Origin: Comamonadaceae bacterium
GTDB lineage: Bacteria > Pseudomonadota > Gammaproteobacteria > Burkholderiales > Burkholderiaceae_C
Length of the DNA: 44,426 nt
Direction: 5' to 3'
NCBI GenBank assembly: GCA_947381325.1
Contig: CANCUP010000005.1
Coordinates: forward strand, 1 to 44,426
Below the pieces are notes generated by a model. That model was not told where the DNA came from, ran no database searches, and saw only the letters and a list, made by a program, of their open reading frames with translations. Shown in pieces: positions 1 through 8,658 of this stretch (position 1 is the first letter of the stretch; each line of letters begins with the position of its first letter). The position numbers were made by a program, and so were the translations under genes.

Positions 1-21
1 GGCAAACACGGAGACTGCCCC

Positions 22-1449
22 ATGAACGCCCCCACATCCCACGCCCATCTGGCCCCGACGGTGTCGCAACGCGAGGTGCCGCAAGCCCTGCTGGCCGCCC
101 TGGCCCAACGCTTTGGCGCCAACTGTTCTACCGCGCAGATCGTGCGCGAACAGCATGGCCGTGACGAGTCTGCATTCACGACCGTGCCGCCCCCGGCCGC
201 CGTGGTGTTTGCCGAAAGTACACAAGACGTGGCCGATGCCGTGGCCTTGGCCGCGCAATACAAAGTGCCCATGATTCCGTTTGGCGTGGGCTCGTCGCTC
301 GAAGGCCATTTGCTGGCGGTGCAAGGCGGCATCAGCCTGGACGTGGGCCGCATGAACCGCGTGCTGAGCATCAACGCCGAAGATTTGACGGTGACGGTGC
401 AGCCCGGCGTGACACGCAAGCAACTCAACGAAGAGATCAAAAACACCGGCCTGTTCTTTCCCATCGACCCGGGGGCCGACGCCACCATTGGCGGCATGAG
501 CGCCACCCGCGCGAGCGGAACCAACGCCGTGCGCTACGGCACCATGCGCGAGAACGTGTTGGCCCTGGAAGTGGTGACAGCCAGTGGCGAGGTGATTCGC
601 ACCGGCACCCGCGCCAAGAAGTCGAGCGCGGGCTATGACTTGACCCGCTTGATGGTGGGCAGCGAAGGCACGCTGGGGGTGATGACAGAGATCACGTTGC
701 GGCTGTACCCGCTGCCCGAAGCCGTGTCTGCGGCGGTGTGCTCTTTCCCCAGCATTGAAGCGGCGGTGCAAACCACGATTGCCATCATCCAAATGGGCGT
801 GCCGATTGCGCGGGTGGAGTTGATCGACAGCAACACCGTGCGCATGGTCAACGCCTATGCCAAGCTGGGTCTCAACGAGTCGCCCATGCTGTTGATGGAG
901 TTTCACGGCTCGCCCAACGGCGTGAAAGAACAAGCCGAAACCGTGCAAGAAGTTGCCTCAGAACACGGCGGCCAATCGTTTGAATGGGCCACCACGCCCG
1001 AAGAGCGCACGCGCTTGTGGACAGCACGCCACAACGCGTATTTCGCTGCCATCCAAAGCCGCGCTGGCTGCCGCGCCATCAGCACCGACACCTGTGTGCC
1101 GATCAGCCGACTGGCCGACTGCTTGCTGGATTCGGTGGCCGAAGCCGATGCCTCAGGCATTCCGTATTTCTTGGTCGGCCACGTGGGCGACGGCAACTTC
1201 CACTTCGGCTATTTGATCGACCCCAACATTCCCGCCGAGCGTGAAACCGCTGAAAAGCTGAATCTCCAACTGGTGCAACGCGCCTTGGCCTTGGAAGGCA
1301 CGTGTACCGGGGAGCACGGCATTGGCTTGCACAAAATGGATTTCTTGCTGAGTGAAACCGGCCACGGGGCGGTGGACATGATGCGCACCATCAAGCGCGC
1401 GCTGGACCCACACAACATCATGAACCCAGGCAAGATTTTCAGCCTGTGA
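22..1449 (+). CDS. FAD-binding oxidase, D-lactate dehydrogenase (cytochrome)/GlcD type
   Basis: A 475-residue flavoprotein of the FAD_binding_4 plus FAD-oxidase C family, which oxidises D-2-hydroxy acids such as D-lactate or glycolate and passes electrons to the respiratory chain. The N-terminal half has the FAD-binding pattern, with PFGVGSSLEG near residue 92 and DPGADATIGG near 150. The C-terminal half carries the GHVGDGNFH metal/substrate motif near 388 and ends in the family's TGEHGIG and NPGKIF motifs. A GGAGA ribosome-binding site precedes the ATG. No signal peptide is visible, so it is probably cytoplasmic or peripheral. It converges on the hybrid kinase gene with 15 bp between stops. 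Substrate cannot be fixed from sequence; D-lactate is the best guess because the protein is a single chain without GlcE/GlcF partners nearby. Confidence 0.9.
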   Translation: MNAPTSHAHLAPTVSQREVPQALLAALAQRFGANCSTAQIVREQHGRDESAFTTVPPPAAVVFAESTQDVADAVALAAQYKVPMIPFGVGSSLEGHLLAVQGGISLDVGRMNRVLSINAEDLTVTVQPGVTRKQLNEEIKNTGLFFPIDPGADATIGGMSATRASGTNAVRYGTMRENVLALEVVTASGEVIRTGTRAKKSSAGYDLTRLMVGSEGTLGVMTEITLRLYPLPEAVSAAVCSFPSIEAAVQTTIAIIQMGVPIARVELIDSNTVRMVNAYAKLGLNESPMLLMEFHGSPNGVKEQAETVQEVASEHGGQSFEWATTPEERTRLWTARHNAYFAAIQSRAGCRAISTDTCVPISRLADCLLDSVAEADASGIPYFLVGHVGDGNFHFGYLIDPNIPAERETAEKLNLQLVQRALALEGTCTGEHGIGLHKMDFLLSETGHGAVDMMRTIKRALDPHNIMNPGKIFSL

Positions 1450-1464
1450 TGGCCGGGCTGCGGG

Positions 1465-3225
1465 TCATGGCACAACGGCGGTGACGCTCGCGCCAACCAA
1501 GGTTTCGACGTTTTGACACAGCTGGTCTTGGTCGAAAGGCTTGAGTAAAACAGCGTTGACGCCCGCCGCTTGAAAGCGCTGCAAGTCCTGTGGGTTGACG
1601 TTGGCGGTCAAGCCCAACACAGGGGTACGACACGCCGGTTCGGGCAAGGCCATGCGCAACTGAAGGGTGGCTTCGATGCCATCCATCCCGGGCATCACCA
1701 TGTCCATCAGCACCACGTCAAAGGCTTGGGTTTTAAGCGCTTTCAACGCTTTGAGGCCGTTGTCTGCTTCGACCAAGACCGCGTTCTTCCACGTGTTTCG
1801 CAAAATTTGTCGGATCAACAATCGGTTCATAGGATGGTCGTCCACCACCAAAAAGCGCAATGCGCGATCCGCACTGGCATGCACCACCCCCGCGGCCACC
1901 GGCCCTGCACTGGGCGCGGCAACCTCGCGCAAAGGCAAATCAAACCAAAACACGGCTCCGCCTCCGGGCTCGCTGTCAAAGCCGATTTCACCACCCAGCA
2001 ATTGAACCAAACGCTGTGAGATCGACAAGCCCAAACCATTGCCGCCGTAGCGGTTTTGAATGCTGGCATTGGCTTGCGAAAAGCGCTCAAAGATGTGCGC
2101 GCGCTGCTCACGCGCGATGCCAATACCGGTGTCTTCCACCAAAAACCGAACCCCGTTGTCATGCGCGCGCACACGCAAGTGCACATGGCCTTGGTGGGTG
2201 AATTTGATCGCATTGCCCAGCAAATTGACCAACACCTGCATCAACCGGTGTCGGTCAGTTTTCACCCACACCGGGACATCGGCATCGATGATGCAGTTGT
2301 AGTCGATGCGCATGCTTTGCACGCGCATTTGGAACAAGCCAAAAGCACTCTGGACGGTGTCGCGCAGCGCAAAGGTTTCCTTGTGAACACTGAGTTGACC
2401 GGCCTGCAACTGCGAGTGATCCAAGACGTCGTTGATGACAGTGAGCAAATGGTCCGCCGACTGACGGGTGTGGTTCAAAATGCGCAAGGCTTCGGGGCGG
2501 TCTTGAACCCGGGACAACAACATGGCGTTGAACCCCAAGATGGCATTCATGGGTGTGCGCAATTCGTGACTGACGGTGGCAATGAAGTGTTCGCGAACCT
2601 CGGAAGCGCGCAACAACTCTTGTTTTTTCAGCTCCAGGGCCTGTGTGCGCTCTTTGCTGGTGAGTAGGCTGCGTTTGTAGAGGTTGTCATACAACAAGGG
2701 CGCCAAGATCAGGGTGAGCGGCACCACCAAGTTGGTGACAAACGCGCGGTAGGCAAACGCGACATCCAAACTGAAACGTGGATCCATCCAAGCGTTGGCC
2801 GTGGCATAGGCTGCCGCCGCCACAAAGACACAGACCGCGCCCGCCCACCACAGCCCCTGGCGCCGCCCAACCAAGAAAAAAGCCACCACAGGCACCGCCG
2901 ATAGCCAAGCGAGATACGGCGAAAAAATACCGCCGGTGCCCCACACCGCATAGGCCAAAGTGGCCAGCGTCATGCACAGCACCCAATGAATGCAGGTCTG
3001 CAAACCCACGCCCAGGTAGACCGCCAACACCGCCAGCATCAGGGTCACGGCCATCGCGCTGGTGGCCATGGCCTCTTGGAGCGGCGCAAAGAAGGTACAG
3101 ACCAACAGGGTTGCAGACACCATGACACAGGTGCCCACAAAAGATTGCATTTTGTTTTCGCGCAAGCGTGCAGGGATGCACGCATCAAGCCACGCGAGAC
3201 AACGGTGCAGAAAAGAAACGCTCAT
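1465..3225 (-). CDS. Membrane hybrid sensor histidine kinase/response regulator (second of tandem pair)
   Basis: A 586-residue hybrid kinase. Residues about 28-182 form a hydrophobic region of roughly five to six membrane segments with no recognisable periplasmic domain. A short coiled linker leads to the HisKA domain (phospho-acceptor His220 in SHELRTPMNAILGF). The HATPase domain follows, with the N box NLLGNAIKFT near 334 and G boxes DTGIGI and GGNGLGL. A C-terminal receiver domain (about 457-575) has Asp508 in LMDMVMP and the conserved Lys in LLKPFD. No DNA-binding output domain is present, so signal output must pass to another protein. The gene starts inside the end of the upstream paralogue (ATGA overlap), implying translational coupling. 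The input signal is unknown. Confidence 0.9.
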   Translation of the reverse strand: MSVSFLHRCLAWLDACIPARLRENKMQSFVGTCVMVSATLLVCTFFAPLQEAMATSAMAVTLMLAVLAVYLGVGLQTCIHWVLCMTLATLAYAVWGTGGIFSPYLAWLSAVPVVAFFLVGRRQGLWWAGAVCVFVAAAAYATANAWMDPRFSLDVAFAYRAFVTNLVVPLTLILAPLLYDNLYKRSLLTSKERTQALELKKQELLRASEVREHFIATVSHELRTPMNAILGFNAMLLSRVQDRPEALRILNHTRQSADHLLTVINDVLDHSQLQAGQLSVHKETFALRDTVQSAFGLFQMRVQSMRIDYNCIIDADVPVWVKTDRHRLMQVLVNLLGNAIKFTHQGHVHLRVRAHDNGVRFLVEDTGIGIAREQRAHIFERFSQANASIQNRYGGNGLGLSISQRLVQLLGGEIGFDSEPGGGAVFWFDLPLREVAAPSAGPVAAGVVHASADRALRFLVVDDHPMNRLLIRQILRNTWKNAVLVEADNGLKALKALKTQAFDVVLMDMVMPGMDGIEATLQLRMALPEPACRTPVLGLTANVNPQDLQRFQAAGVNAVLLKPFDQDQLCQNVETLVGASVTAVVP

Positions 3226-4976
3226 CTCGCGCCCTGACGCGTGCTCAACAAGAGACAGCGCGATATCTGCGCCACCGTCTCACTGGGATCGAGCGGTTTG
3301 TGCAACACATCGTCCATGCCGCTGGCCAAGCAACGCTCTCGGTCCACCGGGTTCACGCTGGCGGTCAAAGCCAGTACGGGCACATCTCGGCCAGGTGCTG
3401 GCAGCGTGTTGCGCAAGGTGCGGGTCGCTTGCAAGCCGTCCATGTCGGGCATCATCATGTCCATCAAAACCAGGTCAAAGCTGTGCGCACGCAGCAGTTC
3501 TAGGGCTTGTGCACCGCTGTCGGCTTGCGTCACCGTGGCCTGGGGGAAATATTTTTTCAGCATCAAGCCGGCCACCATCAAATTGACGGCGTTGTCGTCC
3601 ACCAATAAAAATCGCAAGGGTTCTTGCGTCACATCCAGCGCACCCGCATAGGCCGGGCTGGGCGCATCCACCACAGCCAGCGGCAGCTTGAACCAAAAGC
3701 GTGAGCCCTCGCCCACATGGCTGCTCAAGCCCAGTGCGCCACCTTGCAGCTTCACCAAACGCTCACAAATGGCCATGCCCAAGCCGGTCCCGCCGAACTG
3801 GCGATTGGTTTGAATGTTGGCGTGTTCAAAGCGGTCAAAAATCACACGTTGTCGATCTGACGCAATGCCAATGCCCGTGTCTTGCACCACCACGTCCAGT
3901 TGTCGATCGACCAGCACCACCCGCACATCGACCTGGCCGTGTTGGGTGAATTTGATGGCGTTGTCGACCAGGTTGTGCAAGATTTGCAACATGCGGCCTT
4001 TGTCTGCATGGACCCACACGTTCACGCTGTCGCCGAGTTCGACCGTCATCTGCAACCCCTTGGCATGGGCCCTGGCTTGATAGGGCTGCAGCATTTCGGT
4101 GAGGGTGCGCGACAGCTCGAAGGTTTGGGCATGCAAGACCAAGCGCCCCGCTTGGAGCTGAGAAAAATCCAAAATGTCGTTGACCACTTGCAGCAGTTGC
4201 TCGGTCGCGCGGCGGATGTAATCCACCACGGCGACATCTTCTGCCCGGTCTTGCAATTGGCTGCGCAAAAGGCCATTGAAGCCCAAAATGGCATTCATGG
4301 GGGTGCGCAGTTCATGGCCCACAGATGCTATGAATTCGTCTTTGTGGGACTGGGCACGCTGCAACTCTTGATGCGTCGCTTCTAAGTCTTGGTTATGCAG
4401 CTCATTGGCCTGCACTTGTTGACGGTACATGCGTTCGTAGAGATGCATGCCCAACACCCAAGCGCCCACCACGCAGGCTTGGTTGAAAACCGCCCACACA
4501 ATGGCTTGTTGCAGGTTGACAAGGGTGTCCACCCAACCCAACAGACCCGCCCACAGGAGCCCCACCTGCGCCAGCGAAATCAGCACCAACCACCACAAGC
4601 TGGCTTTGCGCCCGATCGTGAGCAAGGCCACCATCGGCAACAGACTGGCCCATAAATTTTTGGACGAGTTGACCCCTCCGGTGTGCGCCGCCACCCAAAC
4701 CCATGTGGCCAAGCCCATCAGCAGCGCCAAATTGGCACCCAGCAGGGTAGAAAAACCGCGGCGCAGCAAGACCATCAACACCAAACACGTGGCCGCACTG
4801 AGGAGATAAATGCGGTGGTCATAGCCCGGGTGATCTAGGCCATAAAACAACAGCGAGACAGCCAACGTCAGCTGCAAGCAATAGGTGGAAAACACGCGCC
4901 GCCGCACGTCCAACAAGTCTTGTTGAACGCGATCGGCGTCATCCAACTGTCGGTCAGCGCGGGTGGCAAGTGCCAT
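3222..4976 (-). CDS. Membrane hybrid sensor histidine kinase/response regulator (first of tandem pair)
   Basis: A 584-residue hybrid kinase, paralogous to the following gene. Layout: a cytoplasmic N-terminus, hydrophobic membrane segments from about 30 to 180, a coiled linker (185-215), and HisKA with His221 in GHELRTPMNAILGF. HATPase follows with HNLVDNAIKFT near 334, DTGIGI and GGTGLGM. The receiver has Asp506 in LMDMMMP and Lys in LHKPLD. The two kinases share the same spacing and near-identical H-box and receiver phrases (for example LTASVNP versus LTANVNP), which points to a tandem duplication followed by divergence. It begins 24 bp after the parB stop on the same strand, with no terminator between, so it may be co-transcribed with the par genes. 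The stimulus and partner are not deducible. Confidence 0.9.
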   Translation of the reverse strand: MALATRADRQLDDADRVQQDLLDVRRRVFSTYCLQLTLAVSLLFYGLDHPGYDHRIYLLSAATCLVLMVLLRRGFSTLLGANLALLMGLATWVWVAAHTGGVNSSKNLWASLLPMVALLTIGRKASLWWLVLISLAQVGLLWAGLLGWVDTLVNLQQAIVWAVFNQACVVGAWVLGMHLYERMYRQQVQANELHNQDLEATHQELQRAQSHKDEFIASVGHELRTPMNAILGFNGLLRSQLQDRAEDVAVVDYIRRATEQLLQVVNDILDFSQLQAGRLVLHAQTFELSRTLTEMLQPYQARAHAKGLQMTVELGDSVNVWVHADKGRMLQILHNLVDNAIKFTQHGQVDVRVVLVDRQLDVVVQDTGIGIASDRQRVIFDRFEHANIQTNRQFGGTGLGMAICERLVKLQGGALGLSSHVGEGSRFWFKLPLAVVDAPSPAYAGALDVTQEPLRFLLVDDNAVNLMVAGLMLKKYFPQATVTQADSGAQALELLRAHSFDLVLMDMMMPDMDGLQATRTLRNTLPAPGRDVPVLALTASVNPVDRERCLASGMDDVLHKPLDPSETVAQISRCLLLSTRQGAR

Positions 4977-5000
4977 GGTGCGTCTCTGCGGTTACTGGCT

Positions 5001-5918
5001 TTAGCCCCTGAGCTTGTCGATCAAGCCATTGAGTTCGTCCAGCGAGCCAAACTGGATGGCCAACTCGCCCATTTCTTCGATGCGCCCTTGGCGTTTGACA
5101 CGCTTTTTGATGCGCACATCCACCTGTGCTGTGAGCAAGTCAGACAACTCTTCTTCCACGCGCTTTAAGTCGCGTGACTTTTCTTTTTTGGGCTTTTGCG
5201 GCACCAGGTTGAATTCGGCGCTGAGCTTTTTCACCAAGCTCTCCGCTTCGCGCACCGACATGTGCTTGGCACTGATTTGGTTGGCCGCGGTGATTTGGGC
5301 AGCGCGGTCCAAGGCCAGCAAGGCACGGGCATGGCCCATGTCCAAATCACCCGCCATCAGCATGGTTTGCACAGGCTCGGCGAGGTTCAGCAAGCGCAGC
5401 AGGTTGCTGGCTGCGCTGCGAGAACGCCCCACCGCTTGGGCGGCGGTTTCATGGGTCAGGCCAAACTCTTTGATCAAGCGTTGCAGGCCTTGGGCTTCTT
5501 CGAGCGGGTTGAGGTCTTCGCGCTGGATGTTTTCAATCAAGGCCATGGCCGCTGCGGCCTCGTTGGGCACGTCGCGCACCAGCACAGGCACGGTGTCGAG
5601 CCCAGCCAGTTTGGCGGCGCGGCTGCGGCGCTCACCGGCAATGATTTCGTATTTGCCCGCGTTGGGGCCATCGACCAAGCGGCGCACCAGAATCGGCTGC
5701 ATGATGCCCTGGGCTTTGATGCTCTCGGCCAACTCGTACAAGGCGCCCTCGTCCATTCGGGTACGGGGTTGGTACATGCCAGGCACCATCTCGCTCAGAG
5801 GCAAGCTGTTGGGCAAGCCGTCACTGGCGGCGGCTTTGGCCGCTGCGTTGTCGTCAACTTTGGGGCCGAGCAAGGCTTCGAGTCCGCGGCCTAAGCCTTT
5901 GGGTTTTTTAGTGACCAT
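5001..5918 (-). CDS. parB: Chromosome partitioning protein ParB
   Basis: A 305-residue ParB/Spo0J. The N-terminus KGLGRGLEALLG is the ParA-stimulating peptide typical of chromosomal ParB. The CTP-binding/clamp region contains AGERRSRAA near residue 96, preceded by GIMQPILVRR. The ALIENIQREDLNPLEEA segment and the helix-turn-helix with GRSRSAASNLLRLLNL recognise parS. A lysine-rich linker leads to the C-terminal dimerisation domain. ParB loads at parS (three candidate sites in mnmG and rsmG) and spreads to organise origin segregation with ParA and SMC. The start overlaps the upstream hydrolase gene by 11 bp and lacks a clear Shine-Dalgarno, so translation is probably coupled to that gene. Confidence 0.96.
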   Translation of the reverse strand: MVTKKPKGLGRGLEALLGPKVDDNAAAKAAASDGLPNSLPLSEMVPGMYQPRTRMDEGALYELAESIKAQGIMQPILVRRLVDGPNAGKYEIIAGERRSRAAKLAGLDTVPVLVRDVPNEAAAAMALIENIQREDLNPLEEAQGLQRLIKEFGLTHETAAQAVGRSRSAASNLLRLLNLAEPVQTMLMAGDLDMGHARALLALDRAAQITAANQISAKHMSVREAESLVKKLSAEFNLVPQKPKKEKSRDLKRVEEELSDLLTAQVDVRIKKRVKRQGRIEEMGELAIQFGSLDELNGLIDKLRG

Positions 5919-6477
5919 GGTGTGTTTTCTCTTTGGTTTTCAATTCATCCAACAAGGCCAAGCCTTGTGGCCAGTCGCCTAGGTTTGCGTCGCTGTTGAT
6001 GTGCCCCCGGTTGCCCACATCGACCAAGCGCGAGCCCCAGTCCATGGCCAGTCGACTGGCACGTATGAAGCTGCAATAGGGGTCGTTGCGGCTGGTGACC
6101 AGCGTGCTGGGAAAGGGCAATCGCGTTCGCGTGATGGGGCGCCAACTGAACAAAGCGTGCTGCATGTCTGGGCGCTCTACGTCGCCTGGCGCCACCAGCA
6201 AAGCACCGACCACACGCTCGGTGTGCTGCGAATGCGCGGCCCACGCGGCCACCAAGATACAGCCCAGGCTGTGGGCCACCAGCAGCACCTCGTCGTGGGC
6301 CAACACAGCCTCTTCCAGCTGCGTCATCCAGTCGCCACGCAAGGGATGCGACCAGTCGTGCTGGGCCACGCGGGTGTGGCCATGCTGCGCCTCCCACAGG
6401 CTTTGCCAATGGTCTGGCCCGCTGTTGTGCCAGCCGGGCAATAAAAGGACGGTGGACATGGTGGCTGGGTGGGTCAC
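5908..6477 (-). CDS. RBBP9/YdeN-family alpha/beta hydrolase
   Basis: A small serine hydrolase of about 189 residues from the RBBP9/YdeN family. Visible features are the oxyanion-region motif LLPGWHNSGPDHWQ at the N-terminus, the nucleophile elbow AHSLGC, the acidic residue in TSRNDPYC and the catalytic His in RGHINSD. The substrate is unknown for most bacterial members. It sits between parA and parB, overlapping parA by 4 bp (GTGA) and parB by 11 bp. The GTG at 6477 gives the overlap arrangement; an ATG at 6459 would give a protein six residues shorter and also fits the domain start. No link to chromosome segregation is known to me, so its place may reflect co-expression only. Confidence 0.85.
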   Translation of the reverse strand: MTHPATMSTVLLLPGWHNSGPDHWQSLWEAQHGHTRVAQHDWSHPLRGDWMTQLEEAVLAHDEVLLVAHSLGCILVAAWAAHSQHTERVVGALLVAPGDVERPDMQHALFSWRPITRTRLPFPSTLVTSRNDPYCSFIRASRLAMDWGSRLVDVGNRGHINSDANLGDWPQGLALLDELKTKEKTHHGH

Positions 6478-7271
6478 AGCGTTTGAACGCGCTGGACCAT
6501 CTCTTGTGCAAAGTCCACAAAGGCCTGGCTGCCCTTGGCCGACGGGTCAAACACCACCCCCGGCAAACCATAGCTGGGCGCTTCGGCCAAACGCACATTG
6601 CGTGGAATGACGGCGTTGAACACTTTGTCGCCGAAGTGGTCTTTGAGCTGGTCGCTCACCTGTTGCTGCAAGGTGATGCGCGGGTCAAACATGACGCGCA
6701 ACAAGCCAATGATTTTGAGCTCTCGGTTCAGGTTGGCATGCACCTGCTTGATGGTGTTAACCAAGTCGGTCAGGCCTTCGAGCGCAAAGTATTCGCACTG
6801 CATGGGCACGATCACACCGTGGGCTGAGCACAGGCCGTTGAGCGTGAGCATGGACAATGAAGGCGGGCAATCGACTAACACAAAGTCATAGTCATGGGCT
6901 ACTGCTGCCAAGGCTTGCTTGAGCCGGTTTTCGCGGTTGTCCAAGCCGACCAATTCGACCTCGGCGCCGGCCAAGTCGCGGTTGGCGCCCAACACGTCGT
7001 AGGTGGGCGCTTTGGCGCGCGCACCCTCGTCGCCCCAGTTGCTGCGCACCCGCGCTTCGGCAATGCTGGCCGAGTCCAACAGCACGTCATACACCGACAG
7101 CGTGAGTTGGCGCTTGTCGATGCCTGAGCCCATGGTGGCGTTGCCTTGTGGGTCGAGGTCGACCATCAACACGCGCTGCCCCACCGAGGCCAGACCCGCC
7201 GCCAAGTTCACCGTGGTGGTGGTTTTGCCCACCCCCCCTTTTTGGTTGGCAACACAGAAGATTTTGGCCAT
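6474..7271 (-). CDS. parA: Chromosome partitioning ATPase ParA (Soj)
   Basis: A 265-residue deviant-Walker ATPase. The P-loop KGGVGKTTTT lies at residues 11-20, and the second lysine needed for dimer formation is present. Walker B-like DLDPQGNATMG and LVDCPPS follow, and the IPRNVRLAEAPSYGLP segment is characteristic of the chromosomal ParA/Soj/MinD group. ParA dimers bind the nucleoid and move ParB-parS complexes by a diffusion-ratchet mechanism. It lies downstream of rsmG and a LysE-type gene, 23 bp after the latter, and overlaps the hydrolase gene that separates it from parB. Confidence 0.96.
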   Translation of the reverse strand: MAKIFCVANQKGGVGKTTTTVNLAAGLASVGQRVLMVDLDPQGNATMGSGIDKRQLTLSVYDVLLDSASIAEARVRSNWGDEGARAKAPTYDVLGANRDLAGAEVELVGLDNRENRLKQALAAVAHDYDFVLVDCPPSLSMLTLNGLCSAHGVIVPMQCEYFALEGLTDLVNTIKQVHANLNRELKIIGLLRVMFDPRITLQQQVSDQLKDHFGDKVFNAVIPRNVRLAEAPSYGLPGVVFDPSAKGSQAFVDFAQEMVQRVQTL

Positions 7272-7294
7272 GGGAACTTTCAGAAAGAAAACAT

Positions 7295-7909
7295 TTATTT
7301 AGACAAGGCCAGCTTCAGGCCAAAACCAACCAACAACAGACCGGCGGCTTTGTTGAGCAAGGCCGAGACCACCGCACTGGCGCGCACACGCGCTGCCAAA
7401 AAATGCGCCAACACCACCACCACCAAACCATAGACAAAGGTCAGCGCGGCAATGGTGGCGGCCATGACCGCAAACGTGATCCACCCTTGATGCACGGTTG
7501 GATCGACAAAGAGCGGAAAAAACGCCATGTAAAACACAATCGCTTTGGGGTTGAACAGGGTGATCACAAAGGCTTGTCGCAGATAGTGGTGCGGTTGGAG
7601 TTCGAGCACGGGCGCATCCCCCGGTTTGGCGCTGAGCAACCTGGCGCCCAGCCAAATCAAATAAATCGAGCCGGCCCATTGCACCGCGTAAAACACAGCC
7701 GGGTTGGTCAACAACAACGCCGCGACACCGGCCACCGCCAGCCACAACAGCGCTTGATCGCCCACGATCACCCCCAGGGTGGCCGCCAAGCCCGCACGGA
7801 TGCCGCCCTTGGCCGTTGCGGTCAACAAGGCCAAGTTGCCGGGGCCGGGAATGGCTAAAAACACAATGATGGCCACGACGAAAGCGCCGTAGTCCGACAC
7901 ACCGAACAT
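7295..7909 (-). CDS. LysE/RhtB-family amino acid exporter
   Basis: A 204-residue inner-membrane protein with about six hydrophobic segments. The family signature GPGNLALL lies in the first helix, and NPKAIVFYMAFFPLFVDP is in the central region. RhtB/LysE proteins export amino acids such as threonine, homoserine or lysine; the substrate of this one is not predictable. It begins 33 bp after rsmG and ends 23 bp before parA on the same strand, so it interrupts the common mnmG-rsmG-parA-parB order. A TGAGG sequence lies close upstream of the ATG. Family is certain, role in this operon unclear. Confidence 0.9.
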   Translation of the reverse strand: MFGVSDYGAFVVAIIVFLAIPGPGNLALLTATAKGGIRAGLAATLGVIVGDQALLWLAVAGVAALLLTNPAVFYAVQWAGSIYLIWLGARLLSAKPGDAPVLELQPHHYLRQAFVITLFNPKAIVFYMAFFPLFVDPTVHQGWITFAVMAATIAALTFVYGLVVVVLAHFLAARVRASAVVSALLNKAAGLLLVGFGLKLALSK

Positions 7910-7942
7910 GCAAGCCTCAAAACAGGGGATGGGGGTGGGAGT

Positions 7943-8656
7943 TTAACCGCGCATCCAAACGATGCAGCGCTCGGCATTCAGGCCGGGCACAGTCAGTGGT
8001 TCCACGTGAAACACTTTCACACTTGGCGGCAGGGCCTGGATTTCAGCCTCGGGATGCTTGCCCTTCATGGCCAGCCATACGCCGTGTGGCGCCAGCGCGC
8101 CCACCGACCAGGCGATGAAGTCTGGCAATGAGGCGAAGGCGCGCGAACACACCACATCAAACGGACCGCCCAAGGTTTCAACCCGGGCGTGCAGGCCGCG
8201 CAAATTGGGCAGGCGCAAGCTCGCCGCCACCTGCTGCACAAAGGCGGCCTTTTTGGCCACGGTGTCGACACAGGTCACCGACACCTCGGGGCAGGTGATG
8301 GCCACCACCACGCCCGGCAGGCCGGCACCGGCGCCAACGTCCAACAAACGGTATCGCGGCGAACTTGCCTCAGCAGGCACAGGCGTGATGTGGGGCCCAG
8401 CCGGATCGGCCGACACGCCTTGAGGCGGCGCCAACTTGACCAACTCGCGGCGCAAGGGCGCCACCACGGCCAAGCTGTCGAGCAAATGGTGGGTCAGCAT
8501 TTCTTGTGCATCCCGCACTGCGGTGAGGTTGTAGACCTTGTTCCATTTGGCGATCAAATCCATGTAGGCCAGGAGTTGCGCTTGCGCCACCTCATCCAGC
8601 GTCAAACCCAGGCCAAGTAAGCCTTGGCGCAAGGCGCCCGACAAGGGGTGTGCCAT
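7943..8656 (-). CDS. rsmG: 16S rRNA (guanine527-N7)-methyltransferase RsmG
   Basis: A 237-residue SAM-dependent methyltransferase (GidB) that methylates G527 of 16S rRNA. The N-terminal helical part ends in WNKVYNLTAVRD and HHLLDSLA. The SAM-binding loop is LLDVGAGAGLPG, and CSRAFASLPDF is the RsmG signature. Between the two lies a proline-rich insertion of about 30 residues (LAPPQG to EASSPR) that is absent from short family members such as that of E. coli. A parS-like site sits in the 3' part of the gene. It begins 2 bp after mnmG, so the pair is almost certainly co-transcribed. Confidence 0.95.
   Translation of the reverse strand: MAHPLSGALRQGLLGLGLTLDEVAQAQLLAYMDLIAKWNKVYNLTAVRDAQEMLTHHLLDSLAVVAPLRRELVKLAPPQGVSADPAGPHITPVPAEASSPRYRLLDVGAGAGLPGVVVAITCPEVSVTCVDTVAKKAAFVQQVAASLRLPNLRGLHARVETLGGPFDVVCSRAFASLPDFIAWSVGALAPHGVWLAMKGKHPEAEIQALPPSVKVFHVEPLTVPGLNAERCIVWMRG
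7998..8013. promoter_or_regulatory. parS-like ParB-binding site in rsmG
   Basis: GGTTCCACGTGAAACA matches the universal parS palindrome TGTTTCACGTGAAACA at 14 of 16 positions, with a perfect right half. It lies inside the rsmG coding region, about 2 kb from parB. Confidence 0.65.
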
Positions 8657-8658
8657 GG

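Noticed and set aside
1785-1802. CACGTG core resembling parS in the second hybrid kinase
   Set aside because: The right half has four mismatches.
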